This document shows, piece after piece, positions 52,307 through 60,002 of a stretch of 64,000 nucleotides of DNA. Position 1 is the first letter of the stretch, and each line of letters opens with the position of its first letter. The DNA is from Paenibacillus uliginis N3/975 (GTDB taxonomy: Bacteria > Bacillota > Bacilli > Paenibacillales > Paenibacillaceae). The notes beneath the pieces are model-generated. The model saw only the letters and a list, made by a program, of their open reading frames with translations. It was not told where the DNA came from and did no database searches. Position numbers and translations under genes: made by a program. The stretch lies in the NCBI RefSeq assembly GCF_900177425.1, contig NZ_LT840184.1, positions 5,825,787 through 5,889,786 of the forward strand. Direction: 5' to 3'.

Positions 52307-52823
52307 AATTTCCATTGATAATATCTCTAACAATTTCAGCGGGTTGTTTATGTATGGTATCGTACAAAAAATTTTTATTTGCAGATGAGTTTTCCATTTC
52401 ATTTAGTAAAAACAGTGACCGCTCTAATGAGTCGATATCCCCTCGTTTATTTAACCGTTCTATTATTGTTTCTTTATCTGCTCGCAATACTACATATTTA
52501 AAATTTACGTTTAGATCTGAAATCTGTTTACAAAACCAATCCAATTCATCTTCCACTACAAAATCAATCACCACATTTAAACCATGTTTTATATAATTTC
52601 TCGTTAAATCAACAATGTTCTTCCAGGTTATTTCAAGGCGTTCGTCCCAACAAGGCTGTGATTCTCCCTTAAACATATGCAATATGACATCACCTTCAAT
52701 AAGGACACACCCAGTAACCTTTTCAGCAAGTTCTTTAGTTATTGTTGATTTGCCCACTCCGAGTGGGCCAGATATCAGGTAAATGATTTGTTTTTTATCC
52801 GTATCCAGCATTTCATGCACCAT
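52305..52823 (-). CDS. Small P-loop kinase-like ATPase
   Basis: 172 residues. Walker A GPLGVGKSTITKEL near residue 18; YVVLRADKETIIERL in the middle resembles the lid/adenine-binding part of nucleotide- or shikimate-kinase-like proteins; LIEGDVILHMF would hold the substrate-side aspartate. The phosphoryl acceptor is unknown; antibiotic or nucleoside kinases share this layout. Translation may begin at the first ATG or at MLDTDKK four codons later; neither has a strong ribosome site. The gene is markedly more AT-rich than its neighbours and lies next to repeats, which suggests acquisition by transfer. Confidence 0.75.
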   Translation of the reverse strand: MVHEMLDTDKKQIIYLISGPLGVGKSTITKELAEKVTGCVLIEGDVILHMFKGESQPCWDERLEITWKNIVDLTRNYIKHGLNVVIDFVVEDELDWFCKQISDLNVNFKYVVLRADKETIIERLNKRGDIDSLERSLFLLNEMENSSANKNFLYDTIHKQPAEIVRDIINGN

Positions 52824-52917
52824 CCAATATTGTAGTCATTCTGATAATTCAAGATCACAAAGAGCAGAATCAGATTCGATATCTATATAAGTTGAATTAA
52901 AGATTTCTTAGTCTAAG

Positions 52918-52953
52918 CATCACTACGAATGCGGAGTATTCTTCCGATCGCTC
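52918..52953. repeat. Left-end fragment of the dispersed palindromic repeat
   Basis: CATCACTACGAATGCGGA followed by TATTCTTCCGATCGCTC matches the first 36 bases of the full element at 57482-57620; the rest is missing here. Confidence 0.75.
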
Positions 52954-52972
52954 AATGTACACACAACATACA

Positions 52973-53110
52973 CTGGCGGATTGCGACACAGTATCGGACT
53001 TGCGACATACTGGCGGACTGAGAATCCGTTATTTGTGAAGATCAGCTGTTTATTGCGATACTCGCGGACTGAGGTTCCGTTATTTGCTTGTGAAACCCCT
53101 GAATTCCTTT
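52973..53110. repeat. Second repeat family with internal repeats
   Basis: At least two related units, 53001-53039 and 53054-53094, share TGCGATA[C], GCGGACTGAG, TTCCGTTATTTG and TGTGAA. A degenerate third unit (CTGGCGGATTGCGACA) precedes them. The units are not spaced like a CRISPR array and no open frame covers them. Confidence 0.65.
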
Positions 53111-53477
53111 GGTTGACGGATAATAGCGCATCTCCTGACCGCATACACACCTAAAGAGTCAGAAATGGAGAAATAGTGGAAGGTCAGTCCTCATACATCC
53201 TCTCCATAACCTGATTTTACCGCTTATTATGCTACTTTCATAGTTTAAAGACAGGCCCCAGCATAAGAATAACATGTTTCAATGCATACTCTCATATTCT
53301 AGATAACAGACAAACCATCTTAGTTAGGTGCATAGAAGTTTAATAGTATTAAATAATCACTTGCTTAATCATAGTGCATTAAGGAGGAATCGTGACCGAT
53401 GAGAGTATCACTTCGTCCTCTCCGCTCCCAACCAATCATTTAAGCTTGTTCCAGAAAATGTTCTGAAAACGGTTACC
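53111..53477. other. AT-rich region before the broken binding-protein gene
   Basis: It holds a good ribosome site (AAGGAGG at 53382-53388) followed by GTG and ATG codons that lead only to short frames ending at 53443 and 53465. This is probably the original 5' signal of the binding-protein gene, left after an internal deletion. Nothing else was recognised. Confidence 0.5.
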
Positions 53478-54617
53478 GTGAATAATAATATATATGCCAT
53501 TCAAAAATATTTGCCTCAAAACTATGAACTGACTCCTATGATCCGTCAGGATTGGCTTGATAAATTGGGTCTTGCTATGCCTACATCCTATGAAGAGCTC
53601 AAAGAGGTCGCTCTCGCATTCACGAACAAAGATCCTGATGGAAACGGAAAAAATGACACGTACGGATTAGCCATGGCGCAAAATATCAATCCATCCTATG
53701 AAATGGGAGCCTATTGGGATTATCAAACTTGGTATCATAAAGACGCTGAAGGGCGGCTGATCCCAGGATTCATCTCCGATGTTCGAAAGGAACATGTTAA
53801 GTTTCTGGCGGACCTGTATAAAGAGGGTGCTATAACGAAGGACTTTGCTGTATTGAACTGGACAGAAGTAAACACCAAAGAATTTTATGGCGGCAAGGCC
53901 GGGATTTTCATTGGGACACCTCGCGGCATGAACCCTACTTATATGCAAGGTTTAGTCGATATCAATCCGGATGCCAAGCTGGCACCAATCCCTCCTTTCA
54001 AGGCACCGGATAGTTCGCAAGGCTTCAGAAACTCCATGGGCTTCTACGGAACGATCATGTTAAGCTCCAAATTGGAGAAAGAGCCGGAGAAGGTAGCCAA
54101 AATTCTTGAAATGATTGACTATGGCCGTACTTTCTATTCGATTGAAGAACGTGTTGCTACGAATACGGAATTTGATTGGCTAAATGGCCATGAAGGTCAA
54201 GGCTACACCATCGAGGATGGAAGCATCCGAAGAGAAGTCGATGAAAAAGGCTTGTCCCCTTACAATTATTTACCTGACAACAGAATGTGGGCTCCAAACG
54301 ATGAAGCAAATGGATACTCCAAGGAATATACGGTTCCGCTGCTGCGCGATGTAGCTGGACAATTCGAGAAAATGCACGCTGAAACCAAACACTATATAAA
54401 TCCGGTGAACGCCGTCTATTCGGAAACGCGGGCAGCCAAGGGATCTGAGCTGGATAAGTTCCTATTCAATGAGCAAACCAAGATGATTTTTGGCGACAAG
54501 TCATTGGAAGATTGGGATGCTATGGTGGGCGAGTGGAAAGAAAAAGGCGGAGAACAGATGATTAAAGAAATAAATGATGCCCTTCAAGCAAGCGGCATTA
54601 CAGCTGAGTGGCAGTAA
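53478..54617 (+). pseudogene. 5'-truncated sugar-binding protein gene (LipO-like)
   Basis: An open frame of 379 codons encodes the C-terminal three quarters of a type-1 solute-binding protein: YAIQKYLPQNYELTPMIR, WLDKLGLAMPTSYEELKEV, DPDGNGKNDTYGLAMAQ and the C-terminal KMIFGDKSLEDWDAMVGEW. Homology seems to begin a little before the GTG, at ENVLKTVTVNN. There is no signal peptide, lipobox or first lobe, and a stop precedes the frame at 53400. Full-length relatives have about 500 residues. No permease gene is near. It is therefore most likely a remnant, although the remaining frame is intact, so loss is recent or the sequence is kept by chance. Confidence 0.75.
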
Positions 54618-54720
54618 TCTCTCAAGATTGACCTGAGCTTTTAGTAATACAAGCAGCTACAAAGCAACGAATTGGAGCTCCTTGCCGAGAGCCACATCAA
54701 ACAGGGAGGCAGATCAAATC

Positions 54721-55515
54721 ATGAAAATCTATGTTTGTGTAGACATGGAAGGAATTGCGGGTATTGTGCTGCCTTCACAACTTCGGCAAGGAGAATCCTT
54801 CTACCAAGAAGGACGTCACCTGATGACGGAGGAAGTGAATGCGGTCGTCGATGGATTGTTAGAAGCTGGTGCAACCGAAGTCATTGTACGGGACATGCAT
54901 GCCTCCGGCTTTAATCTCTTAATAGACCAGCTTCATCCAGATGCTTCGTATTTTATGGGAGCAAGCAAGATTGAGGATCGGTTCCCGGGGATCGATTCTT
55001 CCTTCCATGGTGCAATCCTGCTCGGTTATCATGCCATGGCGGGGACAAAGCACGCCGTTCGAGACCATACATTTTCCAGTATGACTTTTATCGGAATGGA
55101 ATTAAACGGTCAGCCCATTGGTGAGATTGGAATAGACAGCTTACTGCTGGGACTTCATCAGGTTCCTGTCCTGCTCGTAACCGGTGACGATAAAACATGC
55201 CAAGAAGCTGAACAAATATTGCCCCACACGACAACCTATCAAACGAAAACAGCATGGGGGCGTCACAGTGCCTTAATGAAGTCTCCACGCAAAGTGAACA
55301 TGGAAATCAAGGAAGCTGTGAAGCAAGCCCTTTTCAATCAGGCTCAGTGTTTACCGTATTCAAGCACCGGTCCGTATGAACTTAAGGTTCAGTACATGAG
55401 CACCGATCTCGCTGACGCGGTCCAAACCGATGGAATTCATCAAGTCAGATTGGATGGGCTAACGATTGTATATAAAGACACCAACCTAGTGAGCCTATTT
55501 TCGAAAGCGCTGTAA
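54721..55515 (+). CDS. dppA: M55-family D-aminopeptidase (DppA-like)
   Basis: 264 residues from the ATG at MKIYVCVDMEG, with GGAGG 11 bases upstream. The zinc ligands known from B. subtilis DppA fall at the same numbers: Asp8 and Glu10 in VDMEGIAG, His60 in RDMHASG and His104 in GYHAMAG; His115 in VRDHTFSS corresponds to the catalytic histidine. It forms a decameric tunnel enzyme that releases D-amino acids such as D-Ala from peptides (family knowledge). It does not sit with dpp transporter genes but after a broken sugar-binding gene and before sugar dehydrogenases, suggesting degradation of a peptidoglycan-like or D-amino-acid-bearing compound (inference). Confidence 0.9.
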   Translation: MKIYVCVDMEGIAGIVLPSQLRQGESFYQEGRHLMTEEVNAVVDGLLEAGATEVIVRDMHASGFNLLIDQLHPDASYFMGASKIEDRFPGIDSSFHGAILLGYHAMAGTKHAVRDHTFSSMTFIGMELNGQPIGEIGIDSLLLGLHQVPVLLVTGDDKTCQEAEQILPHTTTYQTKTAWGRHSALMKSPRKVNMEIKEAVKQALFNQAQCLPYSSTGPYELKVQYMSTDLADAVQTDGIHQVRLDGLTIVYKDTNLVSLFSKAL

Positions 55516-55542
55516 AATAAAATGATCAAAAGTGAGGCGCAT

Positions 55543-56571
55543 ATGATGTCAACTAAATTGCGGTTTGCCATTGTCGGAGCTGGGGTCATCAGTTCGTTCC
55601 ATGCGAGAGCGGTAACAGAAAATCCAGAAGCAGAATTGGTTGCGATCTCTGATGTTAGCGAGGAGAAAGTCCAAAAGCTGGCCGGTGAATATGGCACACC
55701 TTCCATTTATACAGATTATCATGAAATGCTGCAGCGTCATGATATTGATGTAGTTTGTGTTTGTGTTCCAAGCGGTATGCATGCAGAGGTAGCTGTTGCA
55801 GCGGCACAAACCGGCAAACATATTCTATGCGAGAAGCCACTCGATACAACAATCGCTAAAATGGATTTGATGATTCATGAAGCCCGAAAGGCACAGGTTA
55901 AGCTGGGCGTTATTTATCAACGCAGAACGTTTCCTGCTGCCATTGCTGCCCGAAAGGCTGTTCAAGAAAACAAGCTTGGCAAGCTTGTGCTTGGAGATGC
56001 GTATTTAAAATATTACAGAAGCCAGGAATATTACGACAGTGCGGGATGGAGAGGAACATGGGAGCTTGATGGCGGAGGAGCCTTGATGAATCAAGGTGTG
56101 CATGGAATTGATCTGATCCAATGGATTGTCGGGGATGTGGAATCTGTATTTGCCCGATCTGCCGCACTTGTTAGAAATATTGAAGTAGAAGATACCGCCG
56201 TCGCTGTTGTGAAATATGTGAATGGAGCTTATGGCGTTATCCAGGGAACGACATCCGTCTGGCCGGGACAAGAAACTCGCTTTGAAATTCACGGAGAAAA
56301 AGGAAGTATCGTTTTTGCAGACAGCGGCATTAAACAATGGGAGTTTATGGACGGTGAACCATCCATGCCGGATGTAGCAGGCACCGCCTCCGCCAGCAGT
56401 GATGCATCGAATATTTCAGCAGACGGCCATTATATTTTGATCGATGATATGATCCAAGCCATTAAAGAAGATCGTGATCCGATGGTAACCGGTGAGGATG
56501 CAAGTAAGGCCGTTAAATTAATTCTCGCCATTTACGAATCGGCCAGAACAGGTCTGGAAGTCAGACTTTAA
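55543..56571 (+). CDS. Gfo/Idh/MocA-family oxidoreductase
   Basis: 342 residues from MMSTKLRFAIVGAG; GTGAGG lies upstream, while an earlier ATG (MIKSEAH) has no ribosome site. Rossmann motif AIVGAGVISSFHARA, EKPLDTTIAKMD near residue 95, and DGGGALMNQGVHGIDLIQW near 175 with the catalytic-type His. NAD(P)-dependent dehydrogenase of a sugar or cyclitol. It is followed 21 bases later by a TIM-barrel isomerase, the same pairing as at 29-31 kb. Confidence 0.9.
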   Translation: MMSTKLRFAIVGAGVISSFHARAVTENPEAELVAISDVSEEKVQKLAGEYGTPSIYTDYHEMLQRHDIDVVCVCVPSGMHAEVAVAAAQTGKHILCEKPLDTTIAKMDLMIHEARKAQVKLGVIYQRRTFPAAIAARKAVQENKLGKLVLGDAYLKYYRSQEYYDSAGWRGTWELDGGGALMNQGVHGIDLIQWIVGDVESVFARSAALVRNIEVEDTAVAVVKYVNGAYGVIQGTTSVWPGQETRFEIHGEKGSIVFADSGIKQWEFMDGEPSMPDVAGTASASSDASNISADGHYILIDDMIQAIKEDRDPMVTGEDASKAVKLILAIYESARTGLEVRL

Positions 56572-56592
56572 TCTGCACAAGGGGGATGCGGC

Positions 56593-57465
56593 ATGTCTCT
56601 GTTTCAGCTTGGAATTATAACAGACGAAGTATCTCAAAGTCTCGAGGAAGCGATCCATTTCGCTCTTCAGCATGACATGAAAGTGCTGGAGCTGCGGTCG
56701 ATTGAAGGACATACGATTCAAACGTGGACTGATGAGCAGGTGGAGTCGATAAAAGCCCTTATCCAGCAAAACGGTCTGTCCGTGTGTGCATTATCTACGC
56801 CTATTTTCAAATGCCACTTAAATAAACCCGAAGAACTTCAGGAGCACATTGCTATTCTTCACCGCTCGATTGAAATTGCCAAGCGACTTGGAACATCAAT
56901 CATACGTGGCTTTAGTTTTTGGGCTGAAGAAGTTTTTGAAGATGCGCTGCCAGCCATTGTGGAGCAATTTAATAGAATCTTGCCCGTGTTGGAAAAGGAA
57001 AATATCATATTCGCTTTGGAGTTTGATCCTAGTGTTTATGCCAGTAATGCAAATAAAGTACGAATGATATTAGATACAGTACATTCACCGAATGTGATGG
57101 CCCTCTATGATCCGGGCAACGATCTCTGGGACCCGTTTGAGGAAATCCCCTATCCCGACGGCTATGAGTTTTTGAAGGAAAAGATCTGTCATATTCACTT
57201 GAAGGATGCGGTGAGAACACCGGATGGTGTGAAGGGTGTCGCTATAGGTAAAGGTGAAGTGGATTATCCAGGCTTGCTGCGCAGGCTCATTAAGGATCGT
57301 TATGAGGGTTATTTAGTTGTGGAAACACATTACCGTCTGCAATCAGAGTTAACCGAAGAACAGCTAAAGCGCCCGGCGGGCTATGCTTTCTCAGAAGGTG
57401 GGCTAGCCGCTTCTCGGGAATGTGTCGAGAGCCTGAAGCAGCTGCTTGAAGGGATATCTACTTAA
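56593..57465 (+). CDS. Sugar phosphate isomerase/epimerase family protein
   Basis: 290 residues, xylose-isomerase-like TIM barrel: LGIITDEVSQSLEEAI at the start, ALEFDPSVYASNA near residue 140, LYDPGNDLWDPFEEIP near 170, ICHIHLKDAVRTPDG near 200 and LVVETHYRLQ near 240, giving the expected Glu, Asp, His and Glu metal ligands. It should isomerise or epimerise the product of the adjacent dehydrogenase. GGGGGATG precedes the ATG. The next gene, another dehydrogenase, follows after a 249-bp gap filled by a repeat. Confidence 0.88.
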   Translation: MSLFQLGIITDEVSQSLEEAIHFALQHDMKVLELRSIEGHTIQTWTDEQVESIKALIQQNGLSVCALSTPIFKCHLNKPEELQEHIAILHRSIEIAKRLGTSIIRGFSFWAEEVFEDALPAIVEQFNRILPVLEKENIIFALEFDPSVYASNANKVRMILDTVHSPNVMALYDPGNDLWDPFEEIPYPDGYEFLKEKICHIHLKDAVRTPDGVKGVAIGKGEVDYPGLLRRLIKDRYEGYLVVETHYRLQSELTEEQLKRPAGYAFSEGGLAASRECVESLKQLLEGIST

Positions 57466-57481
57466 GACCCTTAGACTTAAG

Positions 57482-57621
57482 CATCACTCCGAATGCGGAT
57501 TATTCTTCCGATCGCTCTTGCCCCCAGATTTCTTTTAATGTATTTATATAATCGTTGAAATCCGGGGACAAAGGCGACCTCTGTCGTTTCTCCAGAATAA
57601 TTCCGCCTTCTCCGTTGAAGT
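57482..57621. repeat. Full-length dispersed palindromic repeat
   Basis: About 140 bp. Outer arms GCGGATTATTCT (57495) and AGAATAATTCCGC (57594) pair with a single bulge; inner arms CCCCAGATTT (57522) and AAATCCGGGG (57558) pair with one mismatch, so the whole element can fold into one long hairpin. The termini CATCACTCCGAATGCGGA and CCGCCTTCTCCGTTGAAG recur at 1853-1903, and the left end recurs at 52918-52953. No coding capacity. It resembles a REP/MITE-type intergenic element. Confidence 0.8.
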
Positions 57622-57714
57622 CTTCTAATTCTTTAGTTCAATCCATGTAGATACCAATTTGCAGCTATCATCAATACTTATCGAAAATAGATACTAAATC
57701 GAGGTGCACAGCTG

Positions 57715-58620
57715 ATGTCCAACGTTATAAAGATCGGAATGATCGGGCTTGATACTTCGCATGTGCTTGCATTTACACAATTACTCAATAATCCCGATCA
57801 TGAATACCACGTTCCCGGAGGCAAAGTCATAGCTGCTTATCCAGGCGGCTCGCCTGACTTTGAATTGAGCATTTCACGGGTTGCCGGCTTTACAAAACAG
57901 CTTCAAGAAGAATTCGGGGTTCAAATTCTGGACAGCCCGGAAGCTGTCGCAGAAGTTAGTGATGCCATTTTGCTGGAATCGGCAGATGGACGGGTGCATC
58001 TGGAGCAATTCCGGTCCATTGCACCTTACGGAAAGCCCGTGTTCATCGATAAGCCGCTTGCTGTTCGCTCCGATGAAGCGCGAGAAATCGTGGAGTTAGC
58101 CAAGCAATACGACATTCCCATCATGAGCACATCCGCGCTTCGCTATGCGGAAGGCTTGGTTCAAGCATTGAAGGCTTCTGATAAATCGTCTGTTACAGGA
58201 GCGGATATTTACGGTCCCATGACGATTGAACCTACACAAAACGGCTACTTCTGGTATGGCATTCATACGGTGGAGATGCTCTTTACCATCCTCGGGAAAG
58301 ATTGTGAGCAAGTAACCACATTCTCTAATACAGATCACGATGTCATTATAGGCACATGGAGTGATGGCAGAATCGGAACCGTTCGAGGCAACCGAATCGG
58401 CAATGTAAAATTCGGAGCAACCATTCATCGGAAGGACGAATGTGATAGCGTTGACGTGTACTCCCATCCAAAACCGTATTACGCCAGCCTAATGGAGCAA
58501 GTCATGACCATGTTCCAGAGCGGGAAACCGGTACTGGATTTAGAGGAAACATTAAAAGTCATTCGATTCATTGAAGCCGCTAATGAAAGCCGGATTACGC
58601 AAGCAACTATTAGACTTTAA
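57715..58620 (+). CDS. Gfo/Idh/MocA-like oxidoreductase
   Basis: 301 residues, shorter than usual (about 340). KIGMIGLDTSHVLAF replaces the classic GxGxxG nucleotide loop, so cofactor binding may be altered; IDKPLAVRSDEAREI near residue 105 keeps the family lysine, and GYFWYGIHTVEMLF near 180 the histidine. This subgroup with GLDTSH is common in Firmicutes but uncharacterised to my knowledge. GAGGTG precedes the ATG. A strong terminator follows, closing the cluster that starts with the broken binding-protein gene. Confidence 0.83.
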   Translation: MSNVIKIGMIGLDTSHVLAFTQLLNNPDHEYHVPGGKVIAAYPGGSPDFELSISRVAGFTKQLQEEFGVQILDSPEAVAEVSDAILLESADGRVHLEQFRSIAPYGKPVFIDKPLAVRSDEAREIVELAKQYDIPIMSTSALRYAEGLVQALKASDKSSVTGADIYGPMTIEPTQNGYFWYGIHTVEMLFTILGKDCEQVTTFSNTDHDVIIGTWSDGRIGTVRGNRIGNVKFGATIHRKDECDSVDVYSHPKPYYASLMEQVMTMFQSGKPVLDLEETLKVIRFIEAANESRITQATIRL

Positions 58621-58622
58621 TC

Positions 58623-58669
58623 AAATTGGGTGTCCTCAAGGTCCTTCGACCTGGGACACCCAATTTTTT
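58623..58669 (+). terminator. Strong terminator of the dehydrogenase cluster
   Basis: AATTGGGTGTCC and GGACACCCAATT form a perfect 12-bp stem with an inner AAGGT/ACCT pairing and a CTTCG loop, followed by TTTTTTA. Confidence 0.93.
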
Positions 58670-58780
58670 AATAATTTGATGGGAGTGGTGGCAAACTAAT
58701 CCACATCAATTCCGTAAATTTCAAAAACAATGGCTTTACATCACTGTGATCAGCACGAAAAAATAATATTGGAGGTAACC

Positions 58781-59911
58781 ATGAGTACCTTATTATATCG
58801 AGCCTTGGTGGTACTATTCATTTTGTCCGTCTCTCCCACACCGTTTGCACATCACTTTGCTGCTGCAGCACAACTGCAGGAAACCGCGATAACCATCAGT
58901 ATACGATCAACTCCAACCGCAGCATTGGAAAGTGAAATCAAACTAAACACTGCACAAATCAAGCAGCTGATGAAAAATGTTAAGGAGGAGGAAGGCACTG
59001 CTCCAACCTCCCTTACAGATGCATACGTAACAATAGAGCACAACGATCATAGTGAACATTACCGGCTGGATTTTGCAAATCATTTCTGGAAAATCTCTGA
59101 AAAAAAGTGTCTTATCCTCTCCAATTCAGCCGTTGCACAAATGAAGAAATACGTTGAGGCGTTAAGGAAAAAGCATTATGGTCGTATGTTACCTTGGAAG
59201 GATATAAAAACAATGCTACCTTTGAAAAGTACGTTCACGGTCACTGATTTAGAAACCGGACTAAGTTTTCGCGTACAACGCCGAGCAGGAAGCGACCATG
59301 CGGATGTACAGCCGCTTACGACCGAGGACACAAAAATCATGAAACAAATCTACAACAATAAGTGGAGCTGGAACAGAAAAGCGGTCATCATTCAAAAAGG
59401 AAACGAAATGCTGGCTGCTTCGATGAACGGTATGCCTCACGGGGGAGATGGCATCCCGGAAAACGGTTTTTCAGGACATTTCTGTATTCATTTTCTGGGC
59501 AGCTCCACTCACCGATCAGTTCATACGGATTTGCTCCATCAATTCATGGTTCATAAAGCAGCTGGAGAGCAAAAACAATATATTAGCACCGCATCACCAT
59601 ATATGCTGGCACATTTATTTATAGAATCCTTAAATCTGCAGGATGCCGAACTGCTTCGCCAAGTCTCAGATGGATTGCCTACGGAAACGTTGGAATCCAT
59701 CATCAATGATATGGACAACATAAAGGCTACCCGAGTTCAACAGAAGTATGCTCCTGAGACTAATGATGTCGAGGACAACTTACTTCAAGAAATCACACTA
59801 CCCGTAGCACTTCAATATAAAGGAAAGAGAACTAAAAATGTGACATTTCGTTTTGTATTTGCTAGAGAATCACTACAATCGCCTTGGCTGGCCCGGGACT
59901 TTTCACAATAA
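58781..59911 (+). CDS. Secreted protein of unknown function
   Basis: 376 residues from the ATG at MSTLLYRALVV, four bases after GGAGGTAA. A signal peptide ends near FAAAAQ. The middle carries FTVTDLETGLSFRVQRRAGSD, then MNGMPHGGDGIPENGFSG and GHFCIHFLGSSTHRSVHTDL (near residues 225-260), a dense His/Cys motif that looks catalytic or metal-binding. I recall similar motifs in uncharacterised secreted Firmicute proteins but cannot name a family. The C-terminal quarter is helical then beta. It is monocistronic. Wall-related hydrolase or transpeptidase-like activity is possible but not shown. Confidence 0.72.
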   Translation: MSTLLYRALVVLFILSVSPTPFAHHFAAAAQLQETAITISIRSTPTAALESEIKLNTAQIKQLMKNVKEEEGTAPTSLTDAYVTIEHNDHSEHYRLDFANHFWKISEKKCLILSNSAVAQMKKYVEALRKKHYGRMLPWKDIKTMLPLKSTFTVTDLETGLSFRVQRRAGSDHADVQPLTTEDTKIMKQIYNNKWSWNRKAVIIQKGNEMLAASMNGMPHGGDGIPENGFSGHFCIHFLGSSTHRSVHTDLLHQFMVHKAAGEQKQYISTASPYMLAHLFIESLNLQDAELLRQVSDGLPTETLESIINDMDNIKATRVQQKYAPETNDVEDNLLQEITLPVALQYKGKRTKNVTFRFVFARESLQSPWLARDFSQ

Positions 59912-59935
59912 AGGAACACAGCGTATTAATCAGAC

Positions 59936-59991
59936 AAAAATGTCCCCGTAGGATAGACCTTTTTAAGTGTCTACTCTACGGAGGACATTAC
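59936..59991 (-). terminator. Terminator of the PAF-acetylhydrolase-like gene
   Basis: AATGTCC-CCGTAG and CTACGG-AGGACATT form a long imperfect stem with a GTCTA/TAGAC inner part; a TTTTTGT run follows on the minus strand only. Confidence 0.75.
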
Positions 59992-60002
59992 TGTTCATCA
60001 AT

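Noticed and set aside
52973..53110. Possible CRISPR-like array
   Set aside because: Only two to three diverged units, irregular spacing, no cas genes nearby.
58990..59911. Assignment of the 376-residue secreted protein to YkuD L,D-transpeptidases
   Set aside because: The order of His, Gly and Cys does not match the HG...SHGCIR signature; left as unknown.
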